Positions 1 through 5,114 of a stretch of DNA of 6,599 bases are shown here, piece by piece (the first letter of the stretch is position 1; each line of letters starts with the position of its first letter). The DNA comes from Clostridiales bacterium. GTDB lineage: Bacteria; Bacillota; Clostridia; Oscillospirales; Acutalibacteraceae. Below the pieces are notes generated by a model, which was given only the letters and a program-made list of their open reading frames with translations, ran no database searches and was not told the origin of the DNA. The position numbers and the translations under genes are program-made. The stretch is from positions 1 through 6,599 of the forward strand of contig JAAYWU010000370.1 in NCBI GenBank assembly GCA_012516295.1, read 5' to 3'.

Positions 1-74
1 GAAATAATGAACTGCGGCGGAATGGAGAGCCGGAACAGCACCTACTCCATAAGAAACTTGCCCTTATACATATC

Positions 75-233
75 TTATAGAAAGGTAGGGCTGCCGGCAG
101 CTCCAATCGCGCCGCAGGAAACAAAGGATCGCAAACCCACGTGGCTTTCGCCAAGCCCCGTTAGAATGGCTCCTATACAAATCGCAAGAGTAAGGACAAA
201 AGCCTTCCCTTGGTCCATTGCTACGCTCCCCAT
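75..233 (-). CDS. Possible 52-residue membrane-associated small protein
   Basis: This is an unrecognised short open frame downstream of the lipoprotein gene on the same strand. It opens with ATG at 233; a second in-frame ATG at 218 would give 47 residues. An in-frame TAA lies shortly upstream, so it is not the tail of a longer gene. A purine-rich AGGAAAGAG stretch sits a few bases before the first ATG and GGGGAG precedes the second. The product starts with a hydrophobic segment (about residues 12-25, with LTLAICIGAILTGLG) and ends in a glycine/alanine-rich part, so one membrane segment is plausible. I know no family that it matches, and the frame is short enough to arise by chance. It could instead be a decayed remnant or non-coding sequence. 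Confidence 0.28.
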   Translation of the reverse strand: MGSVAMDQGKAFVLTLAICIGAILTGLGESHVGLRSFVSCGAIGAAGSPTFL

Positions 234-287
234 CCATCTCTTTCCTACTTAACAGTATGGCATGGGAAGCGGAAAGAGGATTATGCT

Positions 288-1139
288 TTATTTGAAATTC
301 TTCCAGATTTCATTGTTCGTCATATACGGCTTCATCTGGGCATACGTCAGAACCAGTTTGATTAACCGCTGATCCGGTTTGTTAACCTGCAGGCCGAATC
401 CAACGCCGTACTTTGAGAAATAGACGGCGCCGGAATCCAGCGCGGACTTAATCACATCGGCGGTAATGTATGGCGCAACCTCCCCGCTGAGCTGGCCTCT
501 TACGCTCTCCAGCGTCTTGCAGAGTGCGTCGTTTTTCACAATTAAATCGTTTGTGCTCAGAACAGTACCCGTGTTCAGGTTAACATTGACTACGCGGAGG
601 GTGCGGGTCGGCTTTGCTTTCGGGGTCGAAATCTTAACATATTCATTGAAACCGATGCTGATAAAATTCTTGCCTTCGTAAGCGATCTCGCCGCTGACCC
701 TGACCGTTGTTTTATTTTTCTTCTTGCTGGTTCCCATGGAATTGATCGTCTGCATCGCAGTACTTTTAATTGTTGCGTTGATTTTATCGACGTTGGGAAT
801 TTTGCCGGACAGAACCGGGTACGTCGCGGTAAAAGCATTATTGTCACTCTTATAGCTGTAGCTGTCCTCTTTTACGGTATAGGTTCCTTTATTCAGGTTC
901 GCTACCGCTTTGGGATTCGCTGTTTTCGGCTGATCAAGCTTCGCAACTTCCTCGGACGCAACCTTTTTCTGATCCGAATTGGATGACCCCGCGGGAACGG
1001 ACGCCGAAGACGACGCAGAATTGGAAGCTTCCTTGCCGGATGCCGCATTGCTCTGCGTAGGCGATACCTGTCCTCCTTTACATGCGGATATGGACACAGC
1101 CATTGTAAGTGCTAAAATAAGCGCACATAATTTTTTCAT
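288..1139 (-). CDS. Lipoprotein with DUF4163/DUF3298 (RsiV/PdaC-like) extracellular domain
   Basis: This is a predicted surface lipoprotein of 283 residues. I start it at the ATG at 1139 because AAGGAG (1148-1153) lies 8 bases upstream. The in-frame GTG at 1148 overlaps that site and is less likely. The signal peptide is classic: MKK, a hydrophobic core, and a lipobox ending SISAC with Cys20 as the lipidated residue. Residues of about 21-70 form a low-complexity Ser/Ala/Asn/Lys linker typical of a tether from the membrane. The rest (about 80-283) looks like a beta-rich exported domain: an early FTATYPVLSG segment, a central RVVNVNLNTGTVLSTNDL segment, then VYFSKYGVGFGL and a QMKPYM end. That order resembles the DUF4163/DUF3298 pair seen in RsiV and PdaC. 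The family assignment is by eye and moderate; the lipoprotein call is strong. No deacetylase or sigma-factor-binding domain is present, so the function is unknown. It has its own promoter and no clear terminator. Confidence 0.82.
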   Translation of the reverse strand: MKKLCALILALTMAVSISACKGGQVSPTQSNAASGKEASNSASSSASVPAGSSNSDQKKVASEEVAKLDQPKTANPKAVANLNKGTYTVKEDSYSYKSDNNAFTATYPVLSGKIPNVDKINATIKSTAMQTINSMGTSKKKNKTTVRVSGEIAYEGKNFISIGFNEYVKISTPKAKPTRTLRVVNVNLNTGTVLSTNDLIVKNDALCKTLESVRGQLSGEVAPYITADVIKSALDSGAVYFSKYGVGFGLQVNKPDQRLIKLVLTYAQMKPYMTNNEIWKNFK

Positions 1140-1147
1140 TTCAATCA

Positions 1148-1153
1148 CTCCTT
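1148..1153 (-). promoter_or_regulatory. Ribosome binding site deciding the lipoprotein start
   Basis: AAGGAG on the minus strand is 8 bases from the ATG at 1137-1139. It overlaps the upstream in-frame GTG (1146-1148), which argues that translation starts at the ATG and trims three residues from the longest reading. Confidence 0.8.
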
Positions 1154-1201
1154 AATAAAGTATTGCCAGTTTTTGATTGATACTTCTGCCAACGTTTTTT
1201 T

Positions 1202-1230
1202 ATGGTAGCACATCCGATTTGAAAATGCAA
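1202..1230 (-). promoter_or_regulatory. Sigma-A promoter of the lipoprotein gene
   Basis: On the minus strand, TTGCAT (1225-1230) and TACCAT (1202-1207) are separated by 17 bases, and a TG one base before the -10 makes it an extended -10 (TGCTACCAT). Transcription would start near 1195, giving a leader of about 55 bases before the lipoprotein ATG. Confidence 0.6.
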
Positions 1231-1425
1231 TTTACAAAACCGTTATGGTTATGACAAAGAAGAAAGAAAAATGTTACCATTCCGCCGAATTCTTTTACAT
1301 TATTTTCCAGATTGCACAAAGATATTCAACAAGCTGTTTCTAATCCGTTGAAATAACGAATGGTTCGCGCATATTAAAAATAAATTGTAAAATTTCAAAA
1401 CGCAGTTCTCAAAATTCGGCACCCC

Positions 1426-1501
1426 CAGCCGGGTGAAATGCCCATGGATGGTTTCACCCTGCAGAGTGAATTCATCCTCCTTCGGAAGGCTGAGCCGGCT
1501 G
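1426..1501. other. Stem-rich intergenic element of unknown function
   Basis: This element sits inside the gene-free gap 1140-1600. Three inverted repeats nest here. The outer arm CAGCCGG (1426-1432) pairs with CCGGCTG (1495-1501). GGGTGAAA (1431-1438) pairs perfectly with TTTCACCC (1452-1459). CCTTCGGAAGG (1479-1489) folds on itself. The first two share bases 1431-1432, so they compete or the inner stem shortens. Neither strand shows a T-run directly after the fold, so it is not a simple terminator. I recognise no riboswitch core or T-box sequence. The rest of the gap is AT-rich and I see no gene in it. Confidence 0.4.
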
Positions 1502-1557
1502 ATCGGATACCGAAGATAAAAGAGGAAAAAAGGTTACATACTATTTGTATATAATAG

Positions 1558-1585
1558 AAAAAAGGCCGGACGGTGTCCGGCCTTT
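1558..1585 (-). terminator. Intrinsic terminator of the oadB-like/proS operon
   Basis: On the minus strand AAAGGCCGGA pairs with TCCGGCCTTT over 10 perfect base pairs around a five-base loop (1571-1575), and the T-run continues to six T's. It lies 15 bases after the proS stop codon. Confidence 0.92.
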
Positions 1586-1600
1586 CGGTCTATCTGAAAA

Positions 1601-3037
1601 TTAATATGCTTTGCCCCAGTAAACCATTGTCTTTGCGGGTTTTCCGCAGCAAACGCAGGTATCGCCGATATGCTCCTGTTCAAACGGCATACAGCGGGAA
1701 GAAACGCCAGCAACTTCCTTCAGCTTTTCTTCGCAGGCTAAATCGCCGCACCACATTGCTTTGACAAAGCCCGGTTTGCTGTCCGCAATTTCCTTGAACT
1801 CTTCAAGCGTCTTCGCGGAATAGGTCATGCTCTCGCGGCGGGCAAGCGCCTTTTCATACATTCCCTTGCGCACTTGCTCAAGCTGTTCGGCCACAGCCTG
1901 CTCCAGTTGGTCAAGCGGCACAAAAATCTTCTGCCGGTCATGGCGGCGGACCAGAACGCACTGGTTCTTTTCAATATCCTTCGGCCCGATTTCCAGGCGG
2001 AGCGGAACGCCCTTCATTTCATACTGGGCAAATTTCCAGCCCGGCGACTGATCGGAATCGTCCACGCGCACGCGGAACGTCTTTTTCAACCGTTCACGCA
2101 GTTCCTGTGCTTTGTCCAGTACGCCCGGCTTATGTTGGGCGACCGGCACGATGATGACCTGTATCGGCGCGACAGCCGGCGGAAGCACCAGCCCGTCGTT
2201 GTCCCCGTGCGTCATAATGATGCCGCCGATGATGCGGGTGCTCATACCCCAGGAGGTCTGGAACGGATGGCAGATGGAGTTGTCCCTGCCCTGGAAGGTA
2301 ACGTTGAACGCCTTTGCAAAGCCGTCACCGAAATAATGGCTGGTTCCGGACTGCAAGGCCTTGCCGTCGTGCATCATCGCTTCTATTGTATACGTCGCAA
2401 CGGCACCGGAAAATTTCTCCTTATCGGTCTTGCGGCCTTTAATCCCCGGTATGCCCAGCTCGTTTTCGCAAAAATCGGCATACACCTCGAGCATGCGCTG
2501 GGTTTCCTCCTCCGCCTCCTGGGCGGTTTCGTGCATTGTGTGGCCTTCCTGCCAGTGGCACTCCACCGAACGCAGGAACGGGCGCGTTGTTTTTTCCCAG
2601 CGCACGACCGAGCACCACTGATTGTAGAGCTTCGGCAAATCACGCCAAGAGTGGATAACCTTCGCGTAATGGTCACAGAACAGGGTTTCGGAAGTGGGGC
2701 GCACGCACAGCCTTTCCTGCAGCTTTTCATTGCCGCCCATTGTAATCCACGCAACCTCCGGCGCAAAGCCCTCCACATGCTCTTTTTCCTTGTTCAGAAG
2801 GCTTTCCGGAATAAACATCGGCATGGAGACATTCTCATGACCCAGTTCCTTGAAACGTTGATCCAGAATATGCTGGATATTTTCCCAAATCGCCCAGCCG
2901 TACGGCTCGATGACCATACAGCCGCGCACGCTGGTGTAATCCATCAGCTCGGCTTTTTTTACAATATCCGTATACCATTTGGCGAAGTCCTCCTCCATGG
3001 GAGTAATCGCCTCTACCATTTTTTTCTGTTCGGCCAT
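1601..3037 (-). CDS. proS: Prolyl-tRNA synthetase, type 3 (eukaryote/archaea-like, no editing insert)
   Basis: Class II aminoacyl-tRNA synthetase that charges tRNA-Pro with proline in the cytoplasm. The 478-residue length fits the type 3 form. The catalytic core shows RPTSE (113-117), RWE (146-148), [11 protein letters not shown] (161-171), GTSHYFG (231-237) and motif 3 [10 protein letters not shown] (264-273, with Arg268). The core runs without the large YbaK-like editing insert found between motifs 2 and 3 in the common bacterial form. An anticodon-binding domain follows (about 290-400). The C-terminal domain has Cys430, Cys435, Cys461 and Cys464, spaced as expected for the zinc site of this type, and the protein ends in Tyr, as type 3 enzymes usually do. 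The start is ATG with AGAGAGGT about 9 bases upstream. It is the last gene of an operon, 34 bases after the OadG-related gene and before a strong terminator. With no editing insert, clearance of mischarged Ala-tRNA-Pro would need a separate protein not seen here. Confidence 0.97.
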   Translation of the reverse strand: MAEQKKMVEAITPMEEDFAKWYTDIVKKAELMDYTSVRGCMVIEPYGWAIWENIQHILDQRFKELGHENVSMPMFIPESLLNKEKEHVEGFAPEVAWITMGGNEKLQERLCVRPTSETLFCDHYAKVIHSWRDLPKLYNQWCSVVRWEKTTRPFLRSVECHWQEGHTMHETAQEAEEETQRMLEVYADFCENELGIPGIKGRKTDKEKFSGAVATYTIEAMMHDGKALQSGTSHYFGDGFAKAFNVTFQGRDNSICHPFQTSWGMSTRIIGGIIMTHGDNDGLVLPPAVAPIQVIIVPVAQHKPGVLDKAQELRERLKKTFRVRVDDSDQSPGWKFAQYEMKGVPLRLEIGPKDIEKNQCVLVRRHDRQKIFVPLDQLEQAVAEQLEQVRKGMYEKALARRESMTYSAKTLEEFKEIADSKPGFVKAMWCGDLACEEKLKEVAGVSSRCMPFEQEHIGDTCVCCGKPAKTMVYWGKAY

Positions 3038-3071
3038 AACAAACTACCTCTCTATATCTCACACGCCGTTT

Positions 3072-3260
3072 TCATTCTTCGTCGTTTTTATCTTTTGTCG
3101 TATTATTTAAAATAATGGTCACCAGATAGATGAGAAGCATGACGATAAAAATACCAAGCATTCCCAAACCCATCCGGCGAAGGGACTTATCGATATCCTC
3201 GTTGGTAACATTCCCCAGCAAGCTGGTAAACGCAACCGTAAGCAGATTGAAATTCAGCAT
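3072..3260 (-). CDS. OadG-related small transporter subunit
   Basis: A 62-residue single-pass membrane protein. Residues 1-30 are polar or amphipathic, 32-51 form one hydrophobic helix (GMLGIFIVMLLIYLVTII), and the tail is charged (KDKNDEE), presumably cytoplasmic. Its ATG follows the TAA of the OadB-like gene with no base between, so translational coupling is likely. A GGGGGA stretch at the end of the upstream gene can serve as ribosome binding site. Size, single helix and position directly after the beta subunit match the small OadG-like gamma subunits of sodium-pumping decarboxylases, which help assemble or stabilise the complex. It is shorter than typical OadG and has no long proline/alanine-rich or histidine-rich metal-binding tail. 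The assignment rests mainly on context and topology. Confidence 0.75.
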   Translation of the reverse strand: MLNFNLLTVAFTSLLGNVTNEDIDKSLRRMGLGMLGIFIVMLLIYLVTIILNNTTKDKNDEE

Positions 3261-4400
3261 TTACATCATCCCCCACTTTCTTGCAAGAGAGAGGATAATT
3301 CCTCCCGCAACAACGGAGCCGATCTGCCCCGCAACATTCGCGCCGACCGCATGCATCAGAAGGTGATTCTGGTTGTCCTCTTTCAGAGCCATTTTCTGGA
3401 TCACCCTGGCGGACATGGGGAACGCCGAAATTCCGGCGCCGCCGATCATCGGGTTGATTTTCTTATCCGCAGGAAGGAACAGGTTCAGGATTTTCGCAAA
3501 GACAACGCCGCCGATGGTATCGAACACGAAGGCAAAAAGGCCTAGTGCCATTACCATCAGGGTTCCAACCGTAAGGAACTTGTCCGCCTGCATCTGAAAC
3601 GCAATGGTGATTCCCAAAAAAATGGTGATCAGGTTCGCAAGCGGGCCCTGCGCCGTTTGGGACAGGCTTTCCAGCTTGCCGCACTCGCGGATAAGATTTC
3701 CGAACATTAAAAAGCCGACCAAGGAAACCGAATCCGGTGCGATCAACCCCGCAACCAGCGTAACAATGATTGGGAACAGGATTTTCGTTGTTTTGGAAAC
3801 CGCTTTTGGATTGTACGGCATGCGGATCATGCGTTCACGCTTGGTTGTAACAAGCCGGATTGCGGCCGGCTGGATAATCGGAACCAAGGCCATATAGGAA
3901 TAGGCGGCAACCGCAATTGCGCCCATGTATCCGCTTTTCAGCACCTGGGAAACAAGGATGGACGTCGGACCGTCCGCCGCGCCGATCACACCGGCGCTCA
4001 TTGCGTCTTTCAGCGGGAAGCCCAGCAGGACGGCAAGTACAACCGTTAAAAAAATGCCGAACTGCGCCGCGCCGCCGAACAGAAGCATCCGGGGGTTGGA
4101 AAGCAGCGGACCGAAATCGATCATTGCGCCGATACCGACAAAAAGGATCAGCGGAAACGCTTCGGAGGAAGCAATTCCCTTCTGGAAAAGCCATTGTACA
4201 ATTCCGTTTTCCCCAATCACGCCGGGAAGCGGAAGATTGACCAAAATCGCACCGAATCCCATGGGCAGAAGCAGGGCCGGCTCAAAGTCCTTTTTAATGG
4301 CAAGCCAGATCAGCAGTCCGCCGATCAGCCACATTGCCAGCATTTTTGGGTTTGCCAACATGTACATCAGGCCGTCGGTTAAAAAGCTGAATTCACTCAA
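3261..4400 (-). CDS. Sodium ion-translocating decarboxylase beta subunit (OadB/GcdB/MmdB family)
   Basis: A 379-residue polytopic membrane protein of the family that couples decarboxylation of carboxybiotin to export of sodium ions. Family hallmarks are clear: AIKKDFEPALLLPMGFGAIL (35-53), GAADGPT (140-146), INPMIGGAGISAFPMSARV (315-333) and LLMHAVGANVAGQIGS (347-362). Asp143, Asn316, Gly320, Ser325 and Arg332 fall where the sodium- and proton-binding residues known from Klebsiella OadB (Asp203, Asn373, Gly377, Ser382, Arg389) are expected; spacing within the second group is identical. The start is TTG at 4400 with AAGGGG (4411-4416) 10 bases upstream; the first in-frame ATG (residue 12) has no comparable site. 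It leads an operon with an OadG-related subunit and proS. No carboxyltransferase (alpha) or biotin carrier gene is in the window, so the substrate (oxaloacetate, methylmalonyl-CoA or glutaconyl-CoA) cannot be told. Confidence 0.93.
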   Translation of the reverse strand: MSEFSFLTDGLMYMLANPKMLAMWLIGGLLIWLAIKKDFEPALLLPMGFGAILVNLPLPGVIGENGIVQWLFQKGIASSEAFPLILFVGIGAMIDFGPLLSNPRMLLFGGAAQFGIFLTVVLAVLLGFPLKDAMSAGVIGAADGPTSILVSQVLKSGYMGAIAVAAYSYMALVPIIQPAAIRLVTTKRERMIRMPYNPKAVSKTTKILFPIIVTLVAGLIAPDSVSLVGFLMFGNLIRECGKLESLSQTAQGPLANLITIFLGITIAFQMQADKFLTVGTLMVMALGLFAFVFDTIGGVVFAKILNLFLPADKKINPMIGGAGISAFPMSARVIQKMALKEDNQNHLLMHAVGANVAGQIGSVVAGGIILSLARKWGMM

Positions 4401-4449
4401 GGATTTTACGCCCCTTTTATCATCTTTTTTCTTAACAAACTATTCATAT

Positions 4450-4478
4450 ATTATATAGGAAAGAAACCCCTTTTTCAA
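4450..4478 (-). promoter_or_regulatory. Sigma-A promoter of the oadB-like/proS operon
   Basis: On the minus strand TTGAAA (4473-4478) is followed after exactly 17 bases by TATAAT (4450-4455). This is the best promoter match in the window. Transcription would begin near 4443, leaving a leader of about 40 bases to the TTG start. Confidence 0.8.
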
Positions 4479-4521
4479 GTGAAAATGCCAGAAAACGCAG
4501 AATAGCAGGCACAAGAGTCAC

Positions 4522-4595
4522 CCCGGCTATGCCGCGGATGCTTCCTATGCGGGCAAAGCCCCGTTTTCCCCGCCGCAAAGCGCGGCACAGCCGGG
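4522..4595 (-). other. Long stem-loop, possible structured RNA or palindromic repeat
   Basis: CCCGGCTATGCCGCG (4522-4536) pairs with CGCGGCACAGCCGGG (4581-4595). The single imperfect position (4529/4588) is an A-C mismatch if the plus strand is transcribed but a U-G pair if the minus strand is, so the minus strand gives a fully paired 15-bp stem. The 44-base loop has further G/C-rich pairing, including GGGC-AAA-GCCC (4551-4561) and an alternative GCGGG/CCCGC pairing (4549-4553 with 4569-4573). It lies between the acpP terminator and the oadB-operon promoter. No T-run follows it on the minus strand, so it is not an ordinary terminator. I cannot assign it to a known RNA family. Confidence 0.5.
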
Positions 4596-4612
4596 AGCTT
4601 TCGAATTACAAT

Positions 4613-4644
4613 AAAAAATCCGCCATGCTAAGCACAGCGGATTT
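4613..4644 (-). terminator. Intrinsic terminator of acpP
   Basis: On the minus strand AAATCCGC (4637-4644) pairs with GCGGATTT (4616-4623). Two G-U pairs and an inner TGC/GCA continue the stem to a three-base loop, and the T-run extends to six T's. It lies 14 bases after the acpP stop codon. Confidence 0.9.
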
Positions 4645-4658
4645 GAAGAAAATGCAAA

Positions 4659-4886
4659 TCAAACATTGTCTTCAATGTACTTTACGAGTTCGCCAACAGT
4701 TTTGATGTTATCGATCTCTTCATCGGGAACTTCGATTTCGAACTCGTCTTCAATTGACATTAAAAGGTCAACGACATCTAAGGAATCGGCGCCTAAATCA
4801 TCAGCAATGCTCGTATCGGGAGTAATTGTATCCTCCTCCACGTCGAACTGTTCGCTGAGAATCGCCTTTACCTTCTCGAATACCAT
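4659..4886 (-). CDS. acpP: Acyl carrier protein
   Basis: A small acidic cytoplasmic protein that carries growing acyl chains as thioesters on a 4'-phosphopantetheine arm during fatty acid synthesis. At 75 residues it has the normal family length. The attachment site is Ser35 in LGADSLDVVDL (31-41), with the usual acidic helix after it (MSIEDEFEIEVPDEE, 43-57). The start is ATG at 4886 with a near-perfect AAGGAGG (4894-4900) 7 bases upstream, consistent with the high expression expected for this protein. It stands alone: a terminator follows at once, and the neighbour on the other side is divergent. No other fatty acid synthesis gene is in the window, although acpP often sits beside fabF, plsX or rnc. 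Carrier proteins for other pathways can look similar, but sequence and length fit the housekeeping form well. Confidence 0.95.
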   Translation of the reverse strand: MVFEKVKAILSEQFDVEEDTITPDTSIADDLGADSLDVVDLLMSIEDEFEIEVPDEEIDNIKTVGELVKYIEDNV

Positions 4887-4940
4887 GTTTTATCCTCCTT
4901 ACAAAATTCTTGGCAATTTGAATTATCGACTCGCGGATAA

Positions 4941-4969
4941 CGTATCATTTATTGTGGCATTGTTGACAA
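4941..4969 (-). promoter_or_regulatory. Candidate acpP promoter (weak -10)
   Basis: On the minus strand TTGTCA (4964-4969) is 17 bases from GATACG (4941-4946). The -35 is good and the -10 poor. No better minus-strand pair was found upstream of acpP. The -35 overlaps that of the divergent promoter at 4963-4992. Confidence 0.35.
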
Positions 4970-4992
4970 CACTGTTTCATATGTGCTACAAT
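4963..4992 (+). promoter_or_regulatory. Sigma-A promoter of the shikimate fusion gene
   Basis: Consensus TTGACA (4963-4968) and TACAAT (4987-4992) are 18 bases apart, and a TG one base before the -10 gives an extended -10 (TGCTACAAT). Transcription would start near 4999, leaving a leader of about 115 bases in which I see no obvious riboswitch or attenuator. Confidence 0.7.
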
Positions 4993-5099
4993 TTCCACAG
5001 AAAAAGCCATGAAATCGCTCCGGTCGCGAATTCTCTAACCACATATTATTAGCAAACTATGACTTTGTCAATATGTTTCCAGATTTTTATTTTGAAAAT

Positions 5100-5105
5100 A
5101 AGGGG
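5100..5105 (+). promoter_or_regulatory. Ribosome binding site deciding the shikimate fusion start
   Basis: AAGGGG lies 9 bases before the ATG at 5115. The earlier in-frame ATG at 5073 has no purine-rich site upstream, and the 14 residues it would add precede the point where shikimate dehydrogenases normally begin. Confidence 0.75.
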
Positions 5106-5114
5106 AACCAGAAA

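Noticed and set aside
162..180. Resemblance to the start of the M-box magnesium riboswitch (GTTAG, then GGCTCCTATA)
   Set aside because: The other conserved M-box segments are absent downstream, no terminator or plus-strand transporter gene follows, and the match is limited to about 15 bases.
7..252. An 81-codon plus-strand open frame at the left edge
   Set aside because: No ribosome binding site, a proline-rich composition typical of chance antisense frames, and no recognisable domain.
238..278. The 8-bp inverted repeat downstream of the lipoprotein gene as its terminator
   Set aside because: The loop is 25 bases, the stem is AT/GA-rich, and no T-run follows on the minus strand.
1421..1510. 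Possible T-box or metabolite riboswitch in the gap next to proS
   Set aside because: It is downstream of proS rather than upstream, lacks the T-box antiterminator sequence, and matches no riboswitch core that I recognise.
1874..3115. A 413-codon open frame on the plus strand across proS
   Set aside because: It lies antisense to an unambiguous prolyl-tRNA synthetase, has no ribosome binding site or recognisable domain, and is explained by codon bias of the real gene.
3925..4458. A 177-codon plus-strand open frame opposite the OadB-like gene
   Set aside because: It is antisense to a well-conserved membrane protein, has no domain, and runs through the operon promoter.
5073..5114. Longer N-terminus of the shikimate fusion protein from the ATG at 5073
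   Set aside because: No ribosome binding site precedes it, whereas AAGGGG is well placed for the ATG at 5115, and shikimate dehydrogenases normally begin close to the conserved GxPIxH motif.
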